64,000 bases of DNA from Gelidibacter mesophilus DSM 14095 (lineage in GTDB: Bacteria > Bacteroidota > Bacteroidia > Flavobacteriales > Flavobacteriaceae), in NCBI RefSeq assembly GCF_000423005.1, contig NZ_AUHD01000001.1, positions 1 through 64,000 of the forward strand, given 5' to 3'. The notes under the pieces are model-generated. The model did not search any database and was not told where the DNA came from. It saw nothing but the letters and a program-made list of their open reading frames with translations. Below are positions 16,440-26,051 of the stretch, one piece after another (the stretch's first letter is position 1; every line of letters begins with the position of its first letter). Made by a program: the position numbers and the translations under genes.

Positions 16440-17271
16440 GTTAAATACATATATTAGAGAGATATCAATGAGTACAATGTTATTAGATGAGAATCTTAAT
16501 AATAGTTTTGTTTCAGGTAATAAAATCAGAAAACTAAAAGGAATTTTAAGTGTAAAAGACAATCTGCAAGGTCTTCTAACTTTTGGTGCACCATACTCTA
16601 GTCATTGTTTGGCTACAGCATATTATGGAAAGTTACTACAGGTACCAGTTAAGTTAATTATTTTGACAGATACTAAAGTAGAAAGTCATGATTATCCACA
16701 TTTAAAACTATCTGAGCGATTGGGTGCGGATTTAATTTATTGCACTAAGCAAATGGCGTATCAATTTATTGAAGAAAAACGAAAAGAATATAATACTTTT
16801 TATTGGATACCCGGAGGAGGGCACACAATGGAAGCTGCTAAACAATATGAATATCTATTCGAAGATCTCTTTAAAAAAAATAGTGAACTTAGAAGCAAAG
16901 TAAAACATATTATTTTGCCTTTTGGAACTGGTACAACCGCTTTAGGGATCTATCGAGGACTTTTAAATGCTAGTTGCGATGTTGAAGTAATAGGAGTATC
17001 GGTATCACGAAATAAAGGTGCATGCGAAAAAGCACTTAAAGAACTTGATGGAGGTGTTGATTATAGCCAGTTGCGCATAATTGATGATTATGCAGGCAAG
17101 TATGAGTATAGAACTGAAGCTACCGAAGAGGCTCGGAAAAAGTTTTTTGTTAATACAGGAGTTTTAGTTGATCCAATATATAATGCAAAGTCTATAGAGT
17201 GCTTTTACAGGCACAACTTGAAAAACACATTAATAATTAATACAGGAGGTATGTTAAATAATTTTTTATGA
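16432..17271 (+). CDS. PLP-dependent enzyme, ACC deaminase/D-cysteine desulfhydrase family
   Basis: A 279-aa fold-type II PLP enzyme. 'SGNKIRKL' contains the putative PLP lysine (K31), 'GAPYSSHCLATAYYGKLL' is the region that binds the substrate carboxylate, and 'LPFGTGTTALGIYRGLL' is the phosphate-binding glycine loop. Family members deaminate or rearrange small amino acids (D-cysteine, ACC, D-serine). It overlaps both neighbours, by 8 and 4 bases. Placed before an ATP-grasp ligase and NeuB, it may provide or process an amino-acid substituent. That role is inference. Confidence 0.78.
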   Translation: MIELNTYIREISMSTMLLDENLNNSFVSGNKIRKLKGILSVKDNLQGLLTFGAPYSSHCLATAYYGKLLQVPVKLIILTDTKVESHDYPHLKLSERLGADLIYCTKQMAYQFIEEKRKEYNTFYWIPGGGHTMEAAKQYEYLFEDLFKKNSELRSKVKHIILPFGTGTTALGIYRGLLNASCDVEVIGVSVSRNKGACEKALKELDGGVDYSQLRIIDDYAGKYEYRTEATEEARKKFFVNTGVLVDPIYNAKSIECFYRHNLKNTLIINTGGMLNNFL

Positions 17272-18206
17272 ATATTTTATTTACAAATGCAGGTAGAAGA
17301 ACTTATTTAATTGAGTATGCATTAGAATTAATTGAAGAAGGTTATAATTTCAACCTTTTTGTTTCTGATACTTCTATTGATACAGCTGCTATGCATGTAG
17401 ATCCAAGGGTTCGTGGTATACTAACGCCAAGGGTGTCAGGGAACGAGGAAAATTATTGTAAAGTTCTATTAAGTGCTTGTAAAGAGCACGAAATTGATGT
17501 TTTAGTTCCTCTAATGGATTTCGAACTTCCCATATTGGCTTCAAAAAAGAAGTTGTTTGAAGCAATAGGTGTTAAACTCTGGGTCTCAAATGAGAATACC
17601 ATTTCAAACTGCTTAGATAAAATACAAAATTATCAATTTTGCATTCAACACAATATACGAATGCCTAAATCATACTTCACTTTAGAGGGGGTTAAGCCTC
17701 CATATGTAAAAAAACAAATTCTAGGTAGTGGCAGTGTGGGTTTGGAAATAGTAATGGAGGGTCGTGCTTCATCCTTTATTCCCGGTATTGATATGCTTCA
17801 AGAATTTGTTGAAGGTAAAGAATACGGCATGGATATAATGAATGATTATAATGGAAATTATGTTCACTCATGCGTAAGAGAAAAGCTTGGTATGCGTGCT
17901 GGAGAAACAGATAAGGCGAGAACTTTTGAGTCCGCAAAGTTAGTTGATTTAGCAAAAAACATAAGTCAGGCTTTTAAGCACGTGGGAAACATGGATATTG
18001 ATTTTCTAGAAAATGAGGCAGGGGAAATTTACTTTATTGACTTTAATCCTCGTTTTGGAGGAGGTTATCCATTTACACATTTATCCGGAGTTAATTATTT
18101 GAAATTCATAATTGAAAGCTCCTTAGGTAGTAATAAATATATTCCAGAATTCAAAAAAAGTATAACAGGATTTAAAGGATTAAAATTATTTTTTAAAGAA
18201 AACTAA
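17268..18206 (+). CDS. ATP-grasp ligase (carbamoyl-phosphate synthase/PylC-like)
   Basis: A 312-aa protein with an N-terminal Rossmann-like part ('ILFTNAGRRTYLIEYAL') and an ATP-grasp core ('YVKKQILGSGSVGLEIV', 'MLQEFVEGKEYGMDIM', 'YFIDFNPRFGGGYPFTHLSG'). The last segment holds the metal-binding Asn and Arg. Such ligases form amide bonds between a carboxylate and an amine. It starts inside the previous stop (ATGA, 4-base overlap) and ends two bases before neuB, so it belongs to the nonulosonate cassette. It may attach an amino acid to a sugar amine; acceptor unknown. Confidence 0.78.
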   Translation: MNILFTNAGRRTYLIEYALELIEEGYNFNLFVSDTSIDTAAMHVDPRVRGILTPRVSGNEENYCKVLLSACKEHEIDVLVPLMDFELPILASKKKLFEAIGVKLWVSNENTISNCLDKIQNYQFCIQHNIRMPKSYFTLEGVKPPYVKKQILGSGSVGLEIVMEGRASSFIPGIDMLQEFVEGKEYGMDIMNDYNGNYVHSCVREKLGMRAGETDKARTFESAKLVDLAKNISQAFKHVGNMDIDFLENEAGEIYFIDFNPRFGGGYPFTHLSGVNYLKFIIESSLGSNKYIPEFKKSITGFKGLKLFFKEN

Positions 18207-18208
18207 TA

Positions 18209-19225
18209 ATGAAAGAAAAAAAAACGTATATAATAGCTGAAGTTGGTCCAAACCATAACGGTAGTTTGGAACGGGCTATTTCATTAATTAAAGATTTAGC
18301 GAATATTGGAGTTGATGCTGTGAAGTTTCAAATTAGCAAATTAGAAAATGCTTATTCAAAAGACGCCTTTAAACCAAAATATCAAATCGAGAATGATGCT
18401 GAAAAAACTCCATTGGAGATGTCAAAGAAATATCAATTGCCATTTGAGGATCATATCACATTAAGTAAGGTATGTAAAGAAAATGGAGTGGATTATCTAT
18501 GTACTGCATTTGAAATGGAGAGTCTTCGATTTCTTACAGATAACATAGAAATGCCATATTATAAAATACCTTCTGGAGAAATTTTAACGCTGGACATTCT
18601 TACGCATATTTCTAAACAAAGTAAACCAATTTTACTATCAACTGGGATGGCTACTTATGAAGAAATTGAGCAAGCAACAGAAGTTTTAAAAAGAAATGGT
18701 AATAAAGAAATCACCATCTTACATTGCATAAGTAATTATCCAACGCCAGCAGTAGATGTGAATTTAAATGTAATGTTGGAATTGCACAGAAAGTTCAATA
18801 CTCCAGTCGGGTTTTCGGATCATACCATTGGCAATGATGCTGCAATTGCTGCTGTGGCTTTAGGTGCTACAGTTGTTGAAAAACATGTTACGTTCGATGT
18901 GAATGCAGAAGGGCCTGATCATAAATCTTCTTCTACTGTTGAGGATTTTGCTTCTTTAGTAAGGTCTATTCGGAATGTGGATCTTATGTTAGGTTCTTCA
19001 CAGAAGATTTTTTCTGAAAAGGAGATAGAAATTAAAAGAGCAGCTCGTAAAAGCATAGTTACTACTCAGGATCTTTTTGCAGGTCATAAAATAGAAGAAG
19101 ATGATCTTTGTTTTAAGCGTCCTGGCTTTGGTTTTAGTCCAATGCAAATGGGTGAAGTCATAGGAAAAACTTTATCAAGAGACATAGAAAGCAATCGAGT
19201 AATTATGAAAGAAGACTTTTTATGA
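18209..19225 (+). CDS. neuB: Nonulosonate synthase NeuB/LegI type
   Basis: Condenses phosphoenolpyruvate with an N-acylated hexosamine to make a nine-carbon acid (sialic, legionaminic or related). The 338-aa protein shows 'IIAEVGPNHNGSLERA' at the N-terminus, 'VDAVKFQ', 'MPYYKIPSGEI', 'LLSTGMATYEEI', 'PVGFSDHTIGNDAAIAAVALGATVVEKHVTFD' and a C-terminal SAF (antifreeze-like) domain ('VIGKTLSRDIESNRVI'). It overlaps neuC by 4 bases. Sequence alone does not say which acid is made; the PtmE-like gene nearby favours legionaminic acid. Confidence 0.92.
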   Translation: MKEKKTYIIAEVGPNHNGSLERAISLIKDLANIGVDAVKFQISKLENAYSKDAFKPKYQIENDAEKTPLEMSKKYQLPFEDHITLSKVCKENGVDYLCTAFEMESLRFLTDNIEMPYYKIPSGEILTLDILTHISKQSKPILLSTGMATYEEIEQATEVLKRNGNKEITILHCISNYPTPAVDVNLNVMLELHRKFNTPVGFSDHTIGNDAAIAAVALGATVVEKHVTFDVNAEGPDHKSSSTVEDFASLVRSIRNVDLMLGSSQKIFSEKEIEIKRAARKSIVTTQDLFAGHKIEEDDLCFKRPGFGFSPMQMGEVIGKTLSRDIESNRVIMKEDFL

Positions 19226-20334
19226 AAAAGACAATAGGTTTTTTTACAGGTGCCCGTTCTGATTACGGGATTATGAAAAACTTAATTAAAGATGTTGAAG
19301 AATTAGGTGTTTTTAACACACAAATTTACGTGTCGGGTATCCATCTACTCGAAAAATTTGGCAATACTGTAAAAGAAATTGAAAATGACGGATTTAGTAA
19401 ATATTCGGTTATAAAGGCCTTCGATGAAGATAATGAGCCTGGTTATAAGGAATTCTCTAAGATTATTGAAACACTAAGTAAAGTTTTGCAAGATGAAGCT
19501 CCTGATGTCATGTTCTTGATTGGAGATAGGTTTGAGTCTTATGCAGCCGCACTTGCCTGTCATTTTTGTGAAATTTCCATAATACATTCCGGTGGAGGCA
19601 CGCTTACCAAAGGGGCAAATGATAATATTTATAGATATAACATTTCTAACTTAGCAACGTACCATTTCGCTACATCTAAAGGTAATTATGAACGGCTATT
19701 AAGCTTACCAGTGATTGTTGATGAAAATGTATTTTTTACAGGTTCTTTTGCAATTGATGGAATTAATGAATTTAAAAGAAATCCATTGCCAGTTGCAGAG
19801 ATAGTTACAGGATTAAAAAGTGGTGAGTTTTGTTTGGTCACGTTCCATTCTGTTACTCAATCTAAGGAAAATGTTGCAGATATAATGGATGGGGTCATCA
19901 GGACGATTCTTTCTTATGGGAAGCAGGTTTTACTCACCTATCCTAACAATGACCCAGGTTATCAGGAAATACTTAACGTAATTGAAAAATGGAAATCTAA
20001 CAAGAATGTTTTTGTAAGAGAGCACCTTGGAGCTGTTGGATATTATGCCGCATTAAGAGAATGTTTGATGATAATAGGAAACAGCAGTAGTGGGATTATA
20101 GAGGCACCTTATTTCAATAAAACTGTATTTAACATTGGCTCTAGACAAGAGGGCAGAGAAATAGATGATTCTGTAATAACGCTACCATGTGATGAAACAC
20201 TCATTCTTAATTTGTTGGAACAGCATTTAAATCAAAGCAGTACTGAAAAGACATGTAATCATATCTATGGTGACGGCGATGCATTAGTTAAAATTCGTAA
20301 ATTATTATCTGAACATATTTTGCCAAGAATTTAA
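19222..20334 (+). CDS. neuC: UDP-HexNAc 2-epimerase (hydrolysing), NeuC/LegG type
   Basis: A 370-aa GT-B fold epimerase that releases UDP and yields the free 2-epimer used by NeuB. Motifs are 'TGARSDYGIMKNLIKDV' at the N-terminus, 'IGDRFESYAAALACHF', 'HSGGGTLTKGANDN', 'VTFHSVT' and 'IGNSSSGIIEAPYF'. Coupled to neuB by an ATGA overlap. LegG acts on UDP-2,4-diacetamido-trideoxyglucose whereas NeuC acts on UDP-GlcNAc; I cannot decide between them by eye. Confidence 0.9.
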   Translation: MKKTIGFFTGARSDYGIMKNLIKDVEELGVFNTQIYVSGIHLLEKFGNTVKEIENDGFSKYSVIKAFDEDNEPGYKEFSKIIETLSKVLQDEAPDVMFLIGDRFESYAAALACHFCEISIIHSGGGTLTKGANDNIYRYNISNLATYHFATSKGNYERLLSLPVIVDENVFFTGSFAIDGINEFKRNPLPVAEIVTGLKSGEFCLVTFHSVTQSKENVADIMDGVIRTILSYGKQVLLTYPNNDPGYQEILNVIEKWKSNKNVFVREHLGAVGYYAALRECLMIIGNSSSGIIEAPYFNKTVFNIGSRQEGREIDDSVITLPCDETLILNLLEQHLNQSSTEKTCNHIYGDGDALVKIRKLLSEHILPRI

Positions 20335-20356
20335 CTCACCTATATATCTAATATGA

Positions 20357-20383
20357 CTTTCATGTTACATTATAGCATGAAAG
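20357..20383 (+). terminator. Hairpin between neuC and the ptmE-like gene
   Basis: A perfect 8-bp stem CTTTCATG / CATGAAAG with an 11-base loop, 23 bases after neuC. No T-run follows, so it may be an attenuator or RNA-processing site rather than a full terminator. Confidence 0.4.
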
Positions 20384-20442
20384 GCGGAAGATAAAAAAGC
20401 CTCGAAGAAGATGACAATATTAAGATTTTATAATCTAAATTA

Positions 20443-21492
20443 ATGAATTCAATAGAAAAACATACCGTTCTAAAAGATACAAGTGTTAGAGAAGCCTTGA
20501 TCAAGTTAGATATTCTTGCGAGTGATGCCATATTATTTGTTACAGATAACGAGAAAAAACTGATAGGATCACTTACAGATGGAGATTTAAGAAGAGGCTT
20601 TATAAAAGGTTTGGGTTTTGAAGATTCCTTGATGAAATTTATTCAGTCAAATCCTTCTTATATTGTAGAGGGTGAATTTGTAATGGATGAACTTGAAAGA
20701 TTTAAGGCTCGAAATTTTAAAATAATTCCAGTCCTAAATTCTGAAAAACAAATTGTTGATATTATTAATTTCAGAGAACAGTCTACTATAATTCCTGCAG
20801 ATGCCATTATTATGGCAGGTGGAGAGGGCCAACGTCTTCGACCATTAACCGAAACCACTCCGAAACCATTATTAAAAGTCGGTGGAAAACCCATTATTGA
20901 ATATAATATTGATAGATTAAAACAAGTAGGAGTTAAGAATATAACACTAAGCATAAATTACTTGGGTGATCAGCTTGTGGAATATTTTGGGAATGGACAT
21001 AATAAAAAATTAAACATTCAATATGTCCGAGAGATCAAACCATTGGGGACAATTGGTTCAATATTGTTGGTCGACGAATTTCAGCATAATGATATTATTG
21101 TGATGAATAGTGATTTGTTGACGAATATTGACTTTAAAGACTTCTATAAGACTTATAAAGATTCTGATGCTGATATGGCCGTTGCGGCAACTTCTTATCA
21201 TGTTGATGTACCGTATGGTGTATTAGAAGCTGATCAATCGAATAAAGTTCTCTCTCTGAAAGAAAAGCCTCGTTATACTTATTATTCCAATGCAGGCATC
21301 TATATCCTTAAAAAGGATTTATTGAAAATGATTCCAGAGGATCAATTTTATGATATTACTGATCTCATGAAGCGGATATTGGAAATGAACTTAAACATGC
21401 TCACTTATCCCATAAATGGCTATTGGCTGGATATAGGAAAACATGAAGATTTTGAAAAGGCCCAAAATGATGTTAAGCATATACGATTTTAA
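20443..21492 (+). CDS. CBS-domain sugar-phosphate nucleotidyltransferase, PtmE-like
   Basis: A 349-aa protein. Residues 1-115 hold two CBS motifs ('DTSVREALIKLD', 'LIGSLTDGDLRRGF', 'NFKIIPVLNSEKQIVDIINF'). Residues ~120-345 are a GT-A type nucleotidyltransferase with 'IIMAGGEGQRLRPLTETTPK' and 'MNSDLLTNIDFKDF'. The same architecture is found in Campylobacter PtmE, which makes GDP-glucosamine for legionaminic-acid synthesis. It abuts neuA with no gap. The CBS pair probably senses a nucleotide. GDP-GlcN synthesis is inferred from architecture and place. Confidence 0.8.
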   Translation: MNSIEKHTVLKDTSVREALIKLDILASDAILFVTDNEKKLIGSLTDGDLRRGFIKGLGFEDSLMKFIQSNPSYIVEGEFVMDELERFKARNFKIIPVLNSEKQIVDIINFREQSTIIPADAIIMAGGEGQRLRPLTETTPKPLLKVGGKPIIEYNIDRLKQVGVKNITLSINYLGDQLVEYFGNGHNKKLNIQYVREIKPLGTIGSILLVDEFQHNDIIVMNSDLLTNIDFKDFYKTYKDSDADMAVAATSYHVDVPYGVLEADQSNKVLSLKEKPRYTYYSNAGIYILKKDLLKMIPEDQFYDITDLMKRILEMNLNMLTYPINGYWLDIGKHEDFEKAQNDVKHIRF

Positions 21493-22170
21493 ATGAAACC
21501 ACTAATAATTATTCCCGCAAGAGGAGGTTCGAAAGGAGTTCCGGGTAAGAATATTAAATTATTAAATGGGAAACCTTTGATACAGTATACTATTGATGCT
21601 GCTCGAGAGGTGTTTGCAGATGAAGATATTGTTGTCAGTACTGACAGTGAAAAAATCAGAGAGACTGTAATTAATTTAGGATTGGATGTTCCTTTTTTAA
21701 GACCAAAACATTTAGCAATTGACACCGCTGGTACATACGAAGTTTTACTTCATGCGATTGATTTTATGGAACAAAATGGTCGTCGCTATGAAACTTTAAT
21801 TCTTCTACAGCCAACTTCTCCTTTCCGAACGGGACAACATATTAGACAGGCATTAGAACTTTATCATGAAGATCTTGATATGGTAACCGCCGTTAAAGAA
21901 ACGAGCTCCAATCCGTATTATGTTTTAAAGGAGGAAAATGAACAAGGTTTTTTAGAAACCTCAAAAAAAGGAAGTTTCAAAACTAGACAAGAATGCCCAA
22001 AGGTATGGGAAACGAATGGGTCTATATATATTATCAAAATTCAATCATTAAAAAAAAGACCAACCAACCAATTTTCTAAAATTAAAAAATATGTTATGGA
22101 TGAAATAGCATCACATGATATAGATACTCCATTGGATTGGAAAATAGCTGAGTGTATTTTAAATGACTAA
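21493..22170 (+). CDS. neuA: CMP-nonulosonate cytidylyltransferase NeuA/LegF type
   Basis: Activates the nine-carbon acid with CTP. The 225-aa protein opens with 'IIPARGGSKGVPGKNIKLL', the signature CTP-binding loop, and has 'STDSEKIRETV', 'ILLQPTSPFRTGQHI' and 'TNGSIYI'. It overlaps the flippase gene by 8 bases. Together with neuB and neuC it completes the activated-sugar branch. Confidence 0.92.
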   Translation: MKPLIIIPARGGSKGVPGKNIKLLNGKPLIQYTIDAAREVFADEDIVVSTDSEKIRETVINLGLDVPFLRPKHLAIDTAGTYEVLLHAIDFMEQNGRRYETLILLQPTSPFRTGQHIRQALELYHEDLDMVTAVKETSSNPYYVLKEENEQGFLETSKKGSFKTRQECPKVWETNGSIYIIKIQSLKKRPTNQFSKIKKYVMDEIASHDIDTPLDWKIAECILND

Positions 22171-23608
22171 AAAATCATTTAAACAAAAAGCTAAATCTGG
22201 CATGGGGTGGTCGTTCTTAATACAAGGCGGCAATCAGGTTATTAACTTTGGTGTTTCTATAATTTTGGCCAGGATACTTATGCCTTCAGAATTTGGCTTA
22301 ATAGGAATGATTGCCATTTTTATTATCATTAGTAAAGAATTTGTTAATGGTGGGTTTTCAGCGAGTTTAATTAGGGCTAAAAACGTGGATAACGCTGATT
22401 ATTCTACAGTTTTTTTTATAAATATCGTTTCATCCGTCCTCATGTACGGATTGCTATTTTTTACGGCTCCTTTAGTTGCTCAATTTTACGATGAGCCTAT
22501 TCTAACAAATCTAATTCGGGTGTTAGGGCTGATTTTGTTAGTAAGTGCATTTTCTTTTGTTCAATCAACAAAACTCAATAAAGATCTTGATTTTAAAACA
22601 CAATTTAAATTACAATTGCCGGCATTGGTTCTTAGTGCTGCAATTAGCATTTGGATGGCAAATAATGACTATGGAGTTTGGAGTTTGGTTGTAAGAGACT
22701 TAAGTTATGCCGGATTTGCAACCATTCAGTTATGGATATATAGTAATTGGAAGCCAAGTTTCATATTCGATAAAAATAAATTAAAATATCATTTTAACTT
22801 CGGGTACAAATTGTCACTTACTCAAATTATAAATACCTTATTTGATAATTTATATAAAGTAATTATAGGTAAGTTCTTTTCTGCAGCTCAACTGGGGTAT
22901 TATACTCGGTCAAAATCTTTGGTAGAAATGCCATCGGGATTCTTTATCTCAGGTTTCAACCGTGTTGCTTATCCTTTATTATCGAGTATAGGTGAGGATC
23001 AAAACCATTTAAAATCTGTATACAGCCGCTTGATGAAGATGCTTGTATTTGTAGTTTCACCAATTTTAATTTACTTGGGGATTATTGCTGAACCTCTTAT
23101 TAATTGGCTTCTGACTGAGAAATGGTTGCCGATAGTACCTTATTTTCAACTTTTAATAATAGCAGGACTTTTCTATCCCGTTCATAAGTATAATCTTAAT
23201 ATCTGCAAAGTTAAAGGTAGAAGCGATTTGGTGCTCAAATTATCCATGTTAGAGAATTTCTTATTGCTTGTTGGTGCATTTTCGGCAATTTGGTTTGGTA
23301 TTTACGGATTGTTGTTTAGTCTAGTAGCCGTAAATATTATAGTGACCATTGTTAATGCATTTTATTCAGGACGGTTAATAAATTATGGGCTCCATTATCA
23401 AATTAAAGATCTCTATCCTAGCTTTCTTGTTGGTTGTTTTGCAGGCTTACTCACTTTTGGGCTTAGTAATTATGTATTGTTCCAATTTTCAGATTTTACC
23501 AGAATTATTTTATCAGGAGTTTTCTATTTTATAATTTACCTAAGCGCTTCTTTTTTATTAAAGATACAAGCAATATCAGATCTTAAGAGTTTAATTAGAA
23601 AGAATTAA
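22163..23608 (+). CDS. wzx: Wzx-type flippase (MOP/PST family)
   Basis: A 481-aa polytopic membrane protein with about 12-14 helices. The N-terminal 'KSGMGWSFLIQGGNQVINFGVSIILARILMPSEFGLIGM' pattern is typical of lipopolysaccharide-type PST exporters (WzxC-like). It would move undecaprenyl-linked repeat units across the inner membrane. With the Wzy-like gene at 24696 it indicates a Wzx/Wzy-dependent pathway. Confidence 0.9.
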   Translation: MTKKSFKQKAKSGMGWSFLIQGGNQVINFGVSIILARILMPSEFGLIGMIAIFIIISKEFVNGGFSASLIRAKNVDNADYSTVFFINIVSSVLMYGLLFFTAPLVAQFYDEPILTNLIRVLGLILLVSAFSFVQSTKLNKDLDFKTQFKLQLPALVLSAAISIWMANNDYGVWSLVVRDLSYAGFATIQLWIYSNWKPSFIFDKNKLKYHFNFGYKLSLTQIINTLFDNLYKVIIGKFFSAAQLGYYTRSKSLVEMPSGFFISGFNRVAYPLLSSIGEDQNHLKSVYSRLMKMLVFVVSPILIYLGIIAEPLINWLLTEKWLPIVPYFQLLIIAGLFYPVHKYNLNICKVKGRSDLVLKLSMLENFLLLVGAFSAIWFGIYGLLFSLVAVNIIVTIVNAFYSGRLINYGLHYQIKDLYPSFLVGCFAGLLTFGLSNYVLFQFSDFTRIILSGVFYFIIYLSASFLLKIQAISDLKSLIRKN

Positions 23609-23609
23609 A

Positions 23610-24650
23610 ATGACAACCAATCTTTTTCTGACACATACTGAATACCATCTTTTGCAAAGTATCCATATAGCTTCTACTTTGTACTCAGGAAATCAGGTGG
23701 AAAATATAATCTTTGTGATTCAAACAGAAACAAGGCTAAAAAATGTTAACCCTTTGCAGAGAATTGATAATATTCAATTTGAATATTTAAAGAATGCTAA
23801 TGAAAAAGAAAAGTATCCAATTCTCAAGGGAATAAAATGTGATAAATTTATATTCTTTCAGGAGGATTCGTTATTCAATTGTAATCTTGTCAGCTACTAC
23901 AAGAAGAATTTTAACACAGTGATAGGTTTAGGACCAGATGGATATAAGCCATATGCAGTTTACAAAAAAAAACATGAAACGCTGTCTATGCTGAGAGATA
24001 CATTTGAGGCTTATAAAAATTTAATTAGGAGTAATATTATACCTACAATTTTTCAGTGGTCTAAGCATTATCAATATGCCTCTTCTAATTTCTTAGATGA
24101 AATTTACTTAACAAATCCTGACAAATTTAAGCATAAGAAAAAGAAGCCAAAATTTGATATTATCACAATACCGGAATTCAATGAAGTGTCTTTAAACAGA
24201 GCCGGTGAGATTTTCGACCTAAAGGAAAATTTGTTTCCTATAGATGAGAAGAGTATTTATTATTTCAATCAACCATTCAAAGAAAACCTTGACAAGGTTG
24301 AAATGGAATTCTTAAGGGAATTAATAGAATTGTATCCAGATAAAACACTTTATATTAAACTGCATCCACAAACCAATGATCAGAAAAGAAAAAAATATCT
24401 GAGTTTAAAAAGAGTAGTAATGATAGATTCAAAAATTCCAGCTGAGTTATTTATTTTAAAGTTGAGAAAATCGATTCTGTTTACGGGATGGTCAACTGTG
24501 TTAATTACCAATAATCCCTCTTGCAATTTATATTTCAATTTACCCATTTACAAAAATCAAGGTTCAAAAGCTATGGATCAATCTAAGTTAACTATTCTTC
24601 CCCATATTACTTTGGTCAATAGTCCCTCTGAAATGGAATTTCCGATATAA
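23610..24650 (+). CDS. Putative sialyl-type glycosyltransferase (GT52-like)
   Basis: A 346-aa protein with no obvious membrane helix. 'PDG' (D110-G111) and 'KLHP' (H252-P253) match in order and spacing the acidic-Gly and HP motifs of bacterial sialyltransferases (GT38/GT52/GT80), where they supply the base and bind CMP. A 'GWST' near residue 290 resembles the following Ser/Thr motif. The neighbouring neuBCA genes support a CMP-nonulosonate donor. No close family is recognised with certainty. Confidence 0.6.
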   Translation: MTTNLFLTHTEYHLLQSIHIASTLYSGNQVENIIFVIQTETRLKNVNPLQRIDNIQFEYLKNANEKEKYPILKGIKCDKFIFFQEDSLFNCNLVSYYKKNFNTVIGLGPDGYKPYAVYKKKHETLSMLRDTFEAYKNLIRSNIIPTIFQWSKHYQYASSNFLDEIYLTNPDKFKHKKKKPKFDIITIPEFNEVSLNRAGEIFDLKENLFPIDEKSIYYFNQPFKENLDKVEMEFLRELIELYPDKTLYIKLHPQTNDQKRKKYLSLKRVVMIDSKIPAELFILKLRKSILFTGWSTVLITNNPSCNLYFNLPIYKNQGSKAMDQSKLTILPHITLVNSPSEMEFPI

Positions 24651-24695
24651 ATAAAAAACCTACTATTTCTCACAGAATAGATTTAATAAATTAAA

Positions 24696-25940
24696 ATGAA
24701 TAGTGCGTCACAAAAAATCTTGAATAATAAAGGAGTTTTATTTCTATTGTTTTGGATATCGCCAATTATTCCTTTTCTATATGCCATCAAAAACTTTACT
24801 AACCGGAATTATCGTTTTTTGATTTTGATGTTTGCTTTTTTGTTTGGATATTCCTTTATACCACATGCAAATTCAGATACAGAACGTTATATTGAATATT
24901 ATGATTATGTTAAGCACTTTAGCTTAAATGACTATGTGCAAGAGATATCCTCTATTTACACTACAGAAGCACGTTTTAAAGATGTTTATTTGGTGACTTT
25001 GATGTTTTTAGTATCGACGTTCGGAGCTTCCTTTAAGATACTTATGGGGGTGCAAGCAGTTTTATACTTTTCTTTTTTTATTGGTATCTTAAATTTGATT
25101 TTGGATCAAGTACGGCATGTAGATTATAAAAATTATATTGTTTTTCTCTTGGGTTGCGTATTTATATACTCATTGTCTGCCGGTGTTAATGGGATACGAT
25201 TTCCAACCGCATTTATGGTTTTTATATATTTTTCTTTAAAATATAGTTTCAATTCAAGGTGGATTTACGTATTGCTGGCAGGTCTTTCTTGTTTAATACA
25301 CATTGCTTTGATACAAGCTTTTTTGGGCCTTCTTTTGTTCTTTGCATTAAATAAAATAAATAATACATATTTTAAATTTTTAATTGTAATTGTTTTTGCA
25401 TTGGTTCTTTATAATTTAAATATCCAAGAAACTTCTCAAATCCTAAATAATGAGGTTATTTCAGAAAAAGTTGAGGATTATACTAATCAAGATTATATTG
25501 AAGAAAGAGAGCAGCACACACAAAATTGGAATTGGTATATTCAATTCAATCAATATTCGAACTACTATTTCCTCATGATATTGTTTTTTTTATCTATGTT
25601 AAAGTTAAAATCTAACCTTGTTGTAAACCGGTTAGCCTTAATTGTCATGATATTTTTAATTATATCATTATATAATGAAATTTATTTTGATTCTATCAGT
25701 AACAGGTATCGGCAGTTTTTCGAGTTTTTTGCTTTGGTTTATTTAGTCGTATTGTTTGCATTTACACGTGAAAATCGATATAAGAAAGTAGGGAGAAAAA
25801 TATATGCAATTATATTATTAATCTCTATTTTAATTCAATTTAGATCGCTGTCATACAATCTCGATATTATTCGTTTAACTATATCCCCTGCTATTAATTT
25901 AATGGAGTTTGAGGGAGTTAATATTTACAATTTATTTTAA
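24696..25940 (+). CDS. wzy: Wzy-like polysaccharide polymerase (EpsG family)
   Basis: A 414-aa integral membrane protein with about ten hydrophobic segments and a large loop rich in charged residues (about 255-285). The 'IPHANSDTERYIEYY' region and 'LSAGVNGIRFPTAFMVFIYFSL' are typical of EpsG-type polymerases ('NxxRxxxA'). It lies between transferases in a locus with Wzx, Wza and Wzc. It would polymerise repeat units in the periplasm. Confidence 0.8.
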   Translation: MNSASQKILNNKGVLFLLFWISPIIPFLYAIKNFTNRNYRFLILMFAFLFGYSFIPHANSDTERYIEYYDYVKHFSLNDYVQEISSIYTTEARFKDVYLVTLMFLVSTFGASFKILMGVQAVLYFSFFIGILNLILDQVRHVDYKNYIVFLLGCVFIYSLSAGVNGIRFPTAFMVFIYFSLKYSFNSRWIYVLLAGLSCLIHIALIQAFLGLLLFFALNKINNTYFKFLIVIVFALVLYNLNIQETSQILNNEVISEKVEDYTNQDYIEEREQHTQNWNWYIQFNQYSNYYFLMILFFLSMLKLKSNLVVNRLALIVMIFLIISLYNEIYFDSISNRYRQFFEFFALVYLVVLFAFTRENRYKKVGRKIYAIILLISILIQFRSLSYNLDIIRLTISPAINLMEFEGVNIYNLF

Positions 25941-26051
25941 ATATATAACGTATTAAAAATAATTTTATAAATCACATTCTCTTATAAATTTTGGTTAATT
26001 AAATTAAAGAGAAAGGCTCATACTTAATTGTTTAAAAAAAAATCTGAACGA

